From positions 62,001 through 126,000 of the forward strand of contig VJWN01000030.1 of assembly GCA_007644065.1 (NCBI GenBank): 64,000 nt of DNA, written 5' to 3'. Shown here one piece after another: positions 12,376-22,969 of the stretch (the first letter of the stretch is position 1; every line of letters begins with the position of its first letter). The position numbers and the translations under genes were made by a program. This DNA comes from Margaritispora aquatica (taxonomy: Eukaryota; Ascomycota; Leotiomycetes; Helotiales; Discinellaceae). The notes beneath the pieces were generated by a model that was given only the letters and a program-made list of their open reading frames with translations, was not told where the DNA came from and ran no database searches.

Positions 12376-13269
12376 TGGCAACATCTCTGTATCTCGAGGT
12401 TGTATCGGAAGAGATGATGGGATTTTGCACGTGATATGTGCTTGATATCATCCAACGTTTGGGCTTTGCTTGATGTAGAAGTCTCGTTTTGTTTCGAGTT
12501 AGGGATGAATAAATTATTGTCAACAATTTCTAACAGGCTGATTACCCTGTTGAACACACACATTAGCCTTCACACTTCCGTACGTTATGGCACTCGGCCC
12601 TTACCTCCGCAGGTGCATGAGAAATCAGCACAATTTTCCACGAAACGCGGTCGTGATGTTGACTTTGAGCCTCACCCCTTCTCCGCATTTTTGGCGCCAC
12701 TTACTTTTAGCCGGTACTTTCTGTTTCTTTTACAGACTTCTGATGTTTTCTTGGAGCTATGCCCGAGGTCATTTGACAGAGCAAAGTTGTAGATGACGAC
12801 TACGTAAGGTTGCATTCTTAATGAGGTTGAAGTTACATCTCGGAACGTGGCACTCCACCTAGTTAACCACGTGATTTTTTATTCATTTGTCTTTACATTC
12901 GACGGACAAATCCAGCTTACCTGTTGGTGGGAAAGATTTTATTCTTCTGAAAGTTCAGGATATCTTCACTGGGAGGTTCATGAATGGCTCGTTTGAAGAG
13001 CAAGGTGAGAGAAAGCTTGACCAAGTCGTCTCGCTTCTCCCCACAGTGGATACAGAGATGGGGCCGAATTGCTTGATCTGAACTATTAGCCCGTTGTGGG
13101 GCATAGTCTTGCGCAATTCTTCCCATCTCATTTAAATTCATCTATTTGACGATGCTTGTATAGTATCTGCCGGCTTCAACTTGTACAAAAGAAGTCCTTT
13201 CCTCTCGAGGCCGAAGGCTTCTTGACTTGTCTCGTTTTGCACTCCCTTTGTTATCCTCAAAACATATTC
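12376..13269. other. Intergenic, GH12 promoter side
   Basis: This 0.9-kb interval lies upstream of the GH12 gene. Two CACGTGA E-box-like sites occur at about 12428 and 12868. No coding feature is supported. Confidence 0.4.
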
Positions 13270-14375
13270 ATGATGAAGTTCACGCAGGTCGTACCATTGC
13301 TCTTCTCTTCGCTGGTTCTGGCTGCTCCCTCTCCAGCTCCTGTTCCTGACAAGACCTTGAACGCTAGAGCAGTTACGATCTGTGGTCAATGGGATAGTGT
13401 CGTAACTGGCACTTATACCGTGTATCAAGACTTGTGGAATCTCGCTTCAGCTACCTCCGGATCACAATGCTCCACTGTCAACTCTCTGAGTGGTAACACC
13501 ATCTCTTGGTCCACATCTTGGAGCTGGGCTGGTGGTTCTAACCAGGTGAAGTCATATGCTAATGTGGCTTTGACTACTACCGGCAAGCAAGTCAAGTCAA
13601 TCACGTCTATTCCATCTGTCTGGCAATACAGGTAAGACCTTTTGAAAGATCTGAGAACTATCTGACTTTTCTAGTTACACTGGAACTTCCATGGTTGCAG
13701 ATGTTGCCTACGATTTCTTCACCAGTTCTACAGCAACTGGCAGCAATGAGTACGAGATCATGATCTGGCTTGCAGCTCTTGGAGGCGCAGGTCCAATTTC
13801 ATCAACTGGATCAGCAGTCGCCACTCCAACTATTGCTGGCATCAAGTGGAACCTCTTCTCTGGACCCAATGGAGCTACGACCGTCTACAGTTTCGTTGCC
13901 CAGTCCCAAGTTACTAGCTTCTCAGGAGATCTCCTCCTCTTCCTTACTTATCTAGCCACTAACTACGGCTACTCGACCAACCAGTACATTACTACTCTCG
14001 AGGCTGGCACAGAGCCTTTCACTGGTAAGTCTCCCGGTTCAGATTATGCAATAGAGTTAACTCGTTTTAGGATCCAATGCCGTTTTCAGCGTCTCAGCGT
14101 ACAGCGTTGTAATCAACACCGGTGCCGTAGCAGTATCAAGTAGCACCAAAACATCTTCAACGTCTACCAAGTCATCGACGACTTCCACAAAAGCAACGAC
14201 CACTACCAAAGCGTCGACAACTTCAACTAAGACGACCACAACGGCGGCGGCTAGCACTGGTGGAACGATTGCAAAGTATTTCCAGTGCGGCGGAACTGGT
14301 TGGACTGGCTCGGGAACTTGTGTGGCTGGCACTACTTGCACTTACAGCAATGATTTCTACTCTCAGTGCTTGTGA
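13270..14375 (+). CDS. Secreted GH12 endoglucanase/xyloglucanase with CBM1
   Basis: CDS joins 13270-13631, 13675-14024 and 14071-14375, 338 aa. The enzyme should cleave beta-1,4-glucan or xyloglucan outside the cell with retention of configuration. The start is MMKFTQVV (a second Met at 13273 is equally possible) and residues 1-~18 form a signal peptide ending in Ala/Pro repeats. The GH12 domain covers about 36-255, with the nucleophile Glu148 in NEYEIMIWL and acid/base Glu233 in AGTEPFTG. A Ser/Thr/Lys-rich linker (about 260-303) leads to a fungal CBM1 at 306-338 ([14 protein letters not shown]...YSQCL) carrying the four cysteines of this fold. Introns are 43 and 46 nt. GH12 modules linked to a C-terminal CBM1 are known but less common than stand-alone GH12. 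Confidence 0.93.
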
Positions 14376-15049
14376 GTAAGGGATAACTGCTAGGTGTTTT
14401 GCCTGCTACCTGCTGGTGGATTTCTTGTATATATTTACTTCTGCTTGTATGTAGCGTTGGTATCTTGAACCACACCACATTGTTGTTAAATGAGATCCAT
14501 TGCTCTCAGTGTTGAACTTTGCTTTGAATCAAGCTTCCGTGGTTGGTCTTCGCTTGTATTGTAAAAGGGGTGTTCGCTTAACCGAGGGGCATCACCCGCT
14601 TCGTGAACTACTGCCAATTCCACCACTTCTATTGCTGAAAGAACTTGATCGACAAGACATGATTCCTCAAGTTCAAGTCGAATTTATGGCAAAACAAGGA
14701 TCTTTTCTGCAAATCCTCTTTCCAGTTAAGTGTTATAAGCGGGGCAAGACTGTCCTGCCCACTGAAAATCATTCTGCGCTGGCAAGACTGAGACATTTTC
14801 AATCTTCATCCCGTCTTTCAACACTCTTCTGGTGCTTAAGCTCCCCATGTACGAAATCTGGTTATGCTTGGAGCAGCTGAGAGTGAGACATCTCGGTCTA
14901 TTATCAGCGCCGCTGAGAGAATGCAAGCTGATCAATTCGATGCGGACTGCTAAACTGATGATATTTCACAAGATAACGAGTAGGTAAAGGAGCTGATTCC
15001 CACATTCTAATGTAGTATTTTCCGATAACTTTGCTCGTTACACAATATC
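14376..15049. other. Intergenic
   Basis: This 0.67-kb stretch lies between the GH12 gene and a secreted-protein gene on the same strand. An open frame at 14500-14880 begins at a non-ATG codon and has no features; it is not called. Confidence 0.4.
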
Positions 15050-15843
15050 ATGCAGATATCCTCTTCGTTCATCGGATGCTTGGCTGCTCTGTTTATTACT
15101 CTTAATTGCTTCAGTATTGACTTCGTCAAGAAGGTTGATAAGAGTCTTGAGTCAATAAATATCGAGTCTTCCGTGACCCTAGACCACGAAAATGAAGCTC
15201 AAATCTCCCTCCCAAACCCACCAGCATCAGCCCCACAGACCACAACCAACCCTCTCAAAAAGTTCCAACTAAAAGCCATCTACGTCGACCAACGCTTCGA
15301 TCGATCTACCGGCTATCTCTGGGTCGAGCCCACCACGAGAGCCCTTCTCATTATTCCCATACAATCAACATATCCCCCAATATCCGCTCGACCTGCAATA
15401 TGCACCGGTCTTCCTGGCTATCTGACATGCGATGGGCTTCCGATTGACTTAGACGATGCAGGGAACTTCATCGCTCAACCCTACGGGCAACGGAACGTGA
15501 TTTCGTTCCAGGATATTGTGCTTAGAGGCGTCTCGCATACATGTCTTGCCTTTCAGGTCATCGTGGAGGGGGATTATGTTCAGTTCTCTGGTTTGTGTTC
15601 CGGAGCGGAGAACTTAAAAATTTGAATAGCTGACGATTCTTTTAGAGTTCAACGTGACATCCCCTGGTACTCGGATCCCAGCATCTTTGACTTCCTGTAT
15701 TGGATGGCGCACGTTTAGATGTCCTAGTGTGTCCTCCATGCGAAAAACTCATAGATCTTCGATAACTGATTCTCTACTTAGGCTGTGCTACGGGAAAGAT
15801 TCGCATTCTACTTGAGCTTGAGTATATTCGGGAGGGCCTTTAA
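15050..15843 (+). CDS. Unknown small secreted protein
   Basis: My model joins 15050-15590, 15646-15726 and 15782-15843, 227 aa. Both introns are 55 nt, end in typical acceptors (tttag, cttag) with branch-like gctgac and ataactgat, and keep phase. Reading through the first donor instead gives a 191-aa protein ending at 15625. The N-terminus MQISSSFIGCLAALFITLNC is a good signal peptide. A Pro/Ala/Thr-rich spacer (about 55-72) precedes a compact region with LKAIYVDQRFDRSTGYLWV, CTGLPGYLTCDGLP and QVIVEGDYVQFS. The spliced tail adds FNVTSPGTR, SCIGWRTFRCPSCATGK and ILLELEYIREGL, giving more cysteines and an N-glycosylation site. No family is recognised. A secreted role is inferred from the signal peptide. 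Confidence 0.6.
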
Positions 15844-16111
15844 ACCTAGCTGAGATATCTCGAGATGAAGTGGATGACCGGACTTGAGTTCTTGGCAGTC
15901 TTCTACATTCATACACGAGATATGTATTTCTCTAGTTAAATTCATTCACCAAATATAGCAGTATGGAACTGCTGTGTTAAAATTACAAGCACACCATATA
16001 TTGAAGAGTGCCCGTCACTTGGGATAGCTTGCATCATCACAGGCGAAGATTCTGTTGTGAGAATAAACTTAGATTTGAGTATTACTTTGTATTATATGTA
16101 CAGTCATGCGA

Positions 16112-17222
16112 TCAGTTGAAGATAGGCAAACACCCAAAGTACTATATCAAAGTTAGCTTGTCGTCATAGATCAAAGAAAAAAATACTTACCACCAAAGGA
16201 TTATTAAACCTCAAGTTCCTATCCAACCCGCTGATCCTCTTAATCTCCTCACCACTCAAATCGAATCCCCTCGCTTCCAAATTCTCCGCAGCCATAGCAG
16301 GCGTATCCGACTTCGGAATAACAGCAATTCCTTGCTGCGTTGCCCACCTCAGAAGAACTTGAGGTGGTGACTTCCCATGTGCTTTTGCAATCTCAACGAT
16401 GGTTGGATGCTCGAACAAATGTGGTGTCTTGATCGCATGGTCGAGATCCATTTCCACATAGCCGGTTGGACCGAAGGAGCTGTATGCTGTGACTGTGAGG
16501 CCTTCTGATTGGACGTAGTCAATGAGTGGTTGCTGTACGAGGTATGGGTGATGTTCGATTTGAAGTGTGGCTGGGCGGATCCTGGCATAGCGTAGGAGGT
16601 CCATGATGAGACCACAGTTGAAGTTGGAGATTCCGATAGATCGAGTGAGCCCAATGTCTACAAGAGCTTCCATTGCTTCCCATGTTTCTCTGATTGTGGC
16701 GTTGGATTGCTGGATATCTGTTGGTGTGACTCCATCATTGAACCAGCCGGGTGGGTATCGAACAGCTGGATCGACGTATTTGAGTGCAATGGCTGGGAAT
16801 ATGAGCTCAGATCTGGAACCGAAACCGACAAAACTTACGGAAATGCATGATATAGAGATCAAAATAGTCGATTCCAAGATCCTTCAGTTGTTTCCTACAC
16901 ATCGGCTCGACACGTTCCCGCTCATGGAAGTTGTTCCATAGTTTTGACACAATGAACAACTCTTCTCTCTTTACAATTCCTTCTTTTATTGCCCGTGCAA
17001 TTCCTTGTCCAGCCTCGACTTCATTTCCGTAGTCTATGACTGTCAGTTTGATCCAAGATGATTAATTCTTGACGTACCAGCAGCACCATCGAAGAGTCGG
17101 TATCCAGCTTTGATGGCGTTGTAGACATGATCTGCGATCTTTTCATTTGGTATTTTCCATAGGCCGTGCCCTACTAGTGGCATCTCCTTTCCATTGTTGA
17201 GTTTTAATGTGTAGCCTGGCAT
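16112..17222 (-). CDS. Xylose-reductase-like aldo-keto reductase
   Basis: CDS is the complement of 16112-16141, 16191-16792, 16839-17033 and 17078-17222, 323 aa, the usual AKR length. AKRs reduce sugar or other aldehydes to alcohols with NAD(P)H in the cytosol. The catalytic tetrad is visible: Asp45 (YRLFDGAA), Tyr50 (DYGNE), Lys79 (FIVSKLWN) and His112 (YIMHFP). SIGISNFN and LQIEHHPYL are family blocks. The coenzyme loop [10 protein letters not shown] differs from typical NADPH-linked xylose reductases at two positions (see findings). The last exon is only 30 nt (YFGCLPIFN). All introns are 44-49 nt with good signals. A perfect TATAAA-type box lies about 80 bp upstream. Confidence 0.9.
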
Positions 17223-19082
17223 ATTGTCGTTTGTTTGTTTTGTTTGATTGAATGTCTGTTCTGATTGCAAAAGAATGTCTTCAGTATACGATACCTTCCA
17301 TTTATATACCAGTCGCGGCAGTGAACCGTGAAGGTAGCACCATGAAAGAAGATCTCTGACCTTGGAATGGCGTGGTGTGATGACCTGATGCTCAACACTT
17401 CGAGAGTAGGAAATCTTGTCATCAGGTGGTGGAAGAGTAAATCACATGGCTGGTCAAATACCCCAAGATACCAAAGTAAGAAAAATACGGATGAAAAGAC
17501 CTACAGTAACATGTTTTTGAAGTCTCGTCTTCGGCTCGTGTTTGCCGGTAGGAAGACAGAGAGTGATGTGGGGGAGGTAAGGTTTTCTTGAAGGTTTGTC
17601 AACATCACCCGACTTTGTGACATGAGATGTCCCTCGGAAGCAGCAAAATTGCCAAATAAGAAACGAGCAAAGCAAAAATTGGCACGCCAGCAATTGGAAA
17701 AAGAAAACGAGTGTTACGGTGGATTGAGAAGAAAAGAGGCATTTGCGAATGAGTGCGCTGGCGCCAGGTCGCAATGCTTTCAAGTATTCTGACCTACCTA
17801 ACCTACCATTTCAAGGCATGCTATTCAGTATGCGAACAGAAACCCAAGCATCTCGAATACCTCAACGAGAGTAGAACCGTGCAATGCAGCCGATTCTAGG
17901 CTCTCCCACTATTGTTTCGCAGACTGAAGTCAATGCCTTATGGTACTGCCGTTGGGATTGTTTTGGGTCCAGCACGGAATGCAAGATATCGTATTGGATA
18001 GTTGATTGATCGTGTATAAATGTTCGCGCCAGCAAGATCTCATGGTACTATTTGCGTGTCAGATCTGCCGCGTGGGATAGACCATGTTGAACTTGTCTAT
18101 GAATATTGTTGTCAAGGTTGGTGGGAAGATATGACGAGTCATTGATTTATGACTTCATCTGATCAGAAATTCTCGAGATGCTCTGGCGGAAAGGTATTTT
18201 GTTTCAATCCATCCTATCTCTGGTTTGACATGGTCACCAACACGTGGATAGAGGATACAGTACTGTACCGTTGTTTATCATTCATGACAGTTCGTCTGAA
18301 CAAGCTTGAGCGACTAGCCTCGGTTTGGGTGTTTGTCAATTTTAGGTTAGCGCATTCTCCACAAAACCTGTCAAGTTTCAGTTCAACTCGATCCAAACTC
18401 CAAACTCCACGAACTTCACCTGACTTCCCCATTTCTCATGCATTGCTTTTTACACTGACAGTTTTGTTGGATCTTGAAGTCTTGATTTTTAACCTTCTCG
18501 AAGACCTTGAGGCCTCGACCTCGCATGGCTGAGCATGTTCAAGCCCTTTCAGTGACCTTCCACTACTTCCAGGAATATCGTGGTATATCCACAACTCTCG
18601 GGTTCTAAACCAATCCTCTCTCACTTCAAATGCTTGACCTCCACAAAATCCACGATTTGAACAGCCATCCGTCTTTGCATTCTCTACCATACGTAGGAAC
18701 CGCTGTACTTTCAAATGGAGCCGTCATCTTGTCCTTAATTGGTTACTTTATATACATCGTCAAGGATTGCAGCATTGCCCCTCTCATATCTCAGGGGTCG
18801 CTTGGACTCCTGAATCTTACGTCCAACTTCAATTGGTCTGTTCGTTTAAAAACAGTCAGCCTCAAGGACTGTGAGACGGTTTTCGAGACCAACATATTCT
18901 CCCGGTACATACAACATCTCCGCCCCATGTTATCAGAAAAGATCCTTTGCGGCGTAGTCATGATGGGACTGAGAGATGCTCCAGTCGAAATATCTCACCA
19001 TGTCCATGTTCAATCCTTTCAGACCATTGTCACCTGTGTTGCTCTGTAACTTTGTATCTTTCTATCTTCAGCGTAATTCATC
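17223..19082. other. Gene-free interval, divergent promoters
   Basis: This 1.86-kb region lies between two divergent genes. Open frames at 18149-18532 and 18630-19049 have no domain, no intron signals that extend them and no signal peptide. Apart from the TATA box at 17301, nothing specific is seen. Confidence 0.4.
17301..17308 (-). promoter_or_regulatory. TATA box of the aldo-keto reductase gene
   Basis: On the minus strand this reads TATATAAA, about 80 bp before the start codon at 17222, a normal distance for a fungal TATA element. Confidence 0.5.
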
Positions 19083-20115
19083 ATGACAACTTCTCGTCCT
19101 CCTCAGCTTGCGAATGGCATCTTGACCTCGTGGATTCCACTTACAACTACTGGTCCAACCTTTTCGCAAACATGCTCCTCTGCAATTTACATGCAGCCAG
19201 GACAACGAATACTTGCAGCTTTTGACCCGTGGTATGGCCAACATATCAACACGAAGCAGCAATGTTTAGCTAAAGAGATGACAACGTGGTGGGATCAAAC
19301 CGCTGCACCGTCTACAACTTATCTCTTGGGTCCTTTCGCATGTCCAACACAATATTTCCAAGTCACAGCAAGCTCGATTGATGCGACCTCCACGCTAATT
19401 GCATGTTGTCCAAGGTTAGTTCAATCCAAGGCGCGCAAACGCTGCAACCACTAACTCTCTCAGTGGGTACAACTTTCTCGGAACGATATACTCGGCACCA
19501 ACACCATCGCAATGTGTGTCGATTGCAACTTCGGGTCAAGTGGTGACATATGTGGGTAACTCTGCGGGAACCTGGGCCTACAACAGCACGACATTCGGGC
19601 CAAGTGGAGGAACCATCCTTGGCGCACAACTGAACGGATATCAATTTGCGGACCCCGCGACAACTTCATCTTCCTCGAGCTCAACTACATCCGCAGGTAC
19701 AACATCGAGCAGCAGCAACACGATAGCACAGCAAACATCGACGTCTTCATCTTCAGCAGCAGGGAACCTCGGCGTTGGTGCATCAGGTTCAAGCGGACTT
19801 AGCTCTGGAGCGAAAATTGGACTCGGTGTTGGCGTCGCATTGGGAGCGGTTGCCATTGCTGTATTTCTTGCCGCATTTTTATTGTACAGACGGAAGAAGG
19901 CCAAGCGAAACGCCCATGGACCGGCTGAAATGCATGAGAGCAACAATTTTTTAGATACGCCTCACCACGATGGGCCTAGTACTGGACCTAGCACGCCGTC
20001 GATGCAAGGAGCGGACATGAAGAAGCATAGTCCAATGACGGAGATGTACGCACCGCCGTACGTGAGTGAGGTACACGGCGAGACGCACACGCAGCGAGCA
20101 GAGATGGCTGGATAG
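19083..20115 (+). CDS. Ser-rich single-pass membrane protein, unknown
   Basis: CDS joins 19083-19414 and 19464-20115, 327 aa. The first ~170 residues form a Cys-containing region (QTCSSAIYMQPG, CLAKEMTTWWDQ, LLGPFACPTQYF, IACCPSGYNFLG). A Ser/Thr-rich stalk (about 175-215) follows, then a Gly/Ala transmembrane segment (229-251) with a basic stop-transfer RRKKAKR and a ~75-residue cytoplasmic tail rich in Pro, His, Ser and Gly. This architecture (Cys-rich head, Ser/Thr stalk, one TM, short tail) resembles fungal wall-sensor-like proteins. No cleavable signal peptide is visible at the chosen start, so either the TM acts as a signal anchor or a 5' exon is missing. No specific family is assigned. 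Confidence 0.7.
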
Positions 20116-21153
20116 ATAACCCAAAAGAAGAGCAGATACCTTTATTCGCTTAGCTTGGAGTTTGGAGAGGTGGACTGTGATATCCAATTCTTGTTATAAT
20201 TTAATGATGGCGTTATTGGAGGTCTTATTGCATTTTTTCTTGCTTAGTTTCGAGTGGTAGCTACATGTCTTTCCTCGTGTTGTTCTTTGGAGGTTTCTCT
20301 TGCATCAAGTGGATAAGGCACGGTGTATCGTCATCTCACATATCGTGAGGAAGTGGTTGCGAAAGCAGAGAAATCAGTCTCATCTTTTTGCTAGGCACTC
20401 ACGGATCTAACATTCCGCAATGGATTATTATTTGGGACTCATTCTGTTCTACATTTGAGCAATAAGCTGCTCAGTTTTCTTCATTGTGTGAAAGATGCGG
20501 ATATGAGTCGTTGTAGCGTAATGAATGAAAACCTACTGACAATCATGAAAGGTTCATAGTTTTTAGGACAGTTCATTCGTTTTCATTATCCCTATTCAAT
20601 TTGATCTCAATTAATCTCTGTCAATAACAATCAGGTCCTGTTTGAGACAAAGTATGGCTGGTACAGAAGCGTCTTGATCTGAGTACATACTTCCATCCTC
20701 ATAAAAGCCTATATGCTGTAGCGCCTTCGAAGCTCTTCGTCAATTTCTCCTCATATAATTCATCCTCGGGTGTTAGGATATAACCATTTTGGTAATGCGT
20801 GCATACTGACGCTGACGTACGTGCAGTCCCGTCATGACCTTCACCATCTCTCTGGACAGTCAAAGTCAAGACAAGTAACCGACTTAATGGCTCATGACAC
20901 GTAAAAGCTGGGTAAGCAATGTGGAATAAGCGATCACTTCCAATGATTGTCATTGAACCGTCTACATACATGAATCCTGCGAAATGCTCACTTTATGGGG
21001 TATGGATCTGCAAGCTGATGAGTTTGATAAGCGCTAAGTCCACGGCGGATTCTCGACCCGCCCGTTCTGAATCACGAGTGTGGAGTATACATCTATCCTC
21101 GATTTGTTTGAGTAGCCTCTGACCCAACTTGCCATTAAAAGTAAATCGCCAAC
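20116..21153. other. Intergenic
   Basis: This is about 1 kb between two plus-strand genes, containing a terminator and the promoter of the flavoprotein oxidase. A minus-strand open frame at 20699-20971 has no recognisable features. Confidence 0.4.
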
Positions 21154-22835
21154 ATGGGTTCCTTTTCTCAAGATATCAAAATTACGTCGAAGAAAGGGGA
21201 GGTTCTAAGTGCATCAGCAATTCAGGAGTTGAAAGCTGCAGTGTCAGGCGATGTGGTGATCAAAGGCGAAGCGAGTGAGGAGGTATATCTTGCTGCGACT
21301 GAAAGGTTCAACAAGACGTTTGTTTGCGAAGCCGTGAGTCTCACTTTTAGAGAATGGCATTGTTGTTTCTCACTGACACGTATAGGATTTCGTGGTCTTT
21401 TGCAAGACTGAGCAGGACATTGCAGCTTCTCTGGCATACGTGCAGAAGTATGACTTAAATATGACCATTGCTTGTGGGAGACATAGCTACTATGGAGCCT
21501 CGAGCATTAAGGGAGGGTTGGTGATTGGTTTGTGACCGGTCTTGATATCTTAGTATGTGGTTAGCTAACAAAGAATAGACTTGCGTGAGATGAAGAAAGT
21601 GACCATTGACCAACAAGGCATGACAATCACAGCTCAAGGAGGATGCAAAGCCATGGACTGCGAGGAGCCATTACAGAAACTAGGTCTCTCGGCTGTCTTT
21701 GGAGCAGCAAACGATACAGGTATGATTCTCGTCAGACTGTAGCGAGATGTGGAACCTAATTCTCGCCTAGGTATTGGAGGCATCACCCTCGGTGGTGGCT
21801 CTGGTGTTCTCACTGGCCAGTATGGCCTGGTGATCGATAACCTCGTTGCAGCCAGAGTTGTCCTCGCGAACGGAAGTGTGATCAGCACATCCGAGAAAGA
21901 GAACCCAGATCTGTTCTGGGGTCTTCGAGGAGGTGGTTCTAATTTTGGCGTCGTGTCTGAGTTCACGTATCGTGTTCATAAACAGGGTGATGTATTCTTG
22001 TATATATCTTCCTCTATCCAAAGTAGACGATGCTCATAATACCAACAGCGGTCCTATAGTCTTCACGCCCGACAAAATCCGGGCAATCCTCGAACTCGGT
22101 CCGCAGCTCCGCGAGCTCGTCGAATCGGACGCTGTGGCAGGAAAACTTGTCATCTTCTTCGCGTTCATGAAACCGCTCGGAATGCCGGCTATCACACCTC
22201 TCATCCTCGCCTTTTACGACGGCCCCGCAGATGTCGCAAATGAGCTCCTCAAACCACTTCTTGACCTTGGGCCTGTAGCGAACATGATGGCCACCATGCC
22301 CTACGCGAGCGTCAATGTCGTGACACCGCTCACGCTAGGCCCATTGACGCATCAGCACTACGCTACTACTTATGTGCCGCTCTTCGACTTCGAGAACATG
22401 GACTTGCTTGAAGCTGCTGTTCATAGCATGGGTTCCTTCCTCGAGAAATATGGCGACCCGGTTGCGCCGTCGAAGATGGCGATTGAGATTCGCTCACACA
22501 AGAAATCATGCAGTATTGACCCAGCATCGACGGCGCTGCGGGCTCGCGTGCCCGCGTTGATGATGATCGCTGAGGTGCAGCATGATGGGAGTGTAGCGGA
22601 TGCGAATACGGTGTTTAGAGCTGAGTTGAATGGCATCATGGGAATGTTGAAGGCGGAGATGGTGAGGAAGAATCCGGTGAAGGGGAAGTTCTTCAATGCG
22701 AATATTGGGGAGGGCACGGAGAAATTACAGGATATGTATGGGGAGAATCTTGTGAGGTTGAGAGAGTTGAAGACGAAGTATGATCCTGGTTTTGTGTTCG
22801 ATAAGTGGTATCCTATTCCTCCTGTCCAAGCCTAG
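21154..22835 (+). CDS. FAD-linked oxidase (PCMH-type, berberine-bridge-like)
   Basis: CDS joins 21154-21333, 21386-21527, 21579-21719, 21771-21999 and 22049-22835, 492 aa. The protein should oxidise a small molecule (sugar, alcohol or secondary metabolite) with FAD and O2. The FAD-binding PCMH domain spans about 55-235. [10 protein letters not shown] contains His93, the usual site of 8-alpha covalent FAD attachment, and [12 protein letters not shown] and [16 protein letters not shown] are classic family motifs. The C-terminal BBE domain ends in [18 protein letters not shown]. The Cys used for a second covalent FAD link in bicovalent enzymes is absent. No signal peptide is seen, so the enzyme is probably intracellular. 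The fourth intron uses a gtatat donor; splicing there gives the expected GDVFFGPIVF. Confidence 0.88.
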
Positions 22836-22969
22836 AGAGGGTTAGGCGAGAAAATACATGCCATTAGATATCTACAGAAACCATGTAGAAGATAGACTAT
22901 CTGTTTCGCTTCCTTCCTCGTGAGGAACCATTAACTCCATATCCTCCATGTAACCACGATCTAAACCTC

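Noticed and set aside
14500..14880. 126-codon frame downstream of GH12
   Set aside because: Starts at a non-ATG codon and has no protein features.
18149..18532. 127-codon plus-strand frame
   Set aside because: No recognisable features; intergenic composition.
18630..19049. 139-codon plus-strand frame with one hydrophobic stretch
   Set aside because: The hydrophobic stretch alone is weak; no conserved pattern, and it abuts the promoter of the gene at 19083.
20699..20971. 90-codon minus-strand frame
   Set aside because: No domain or splice signals to extend it.
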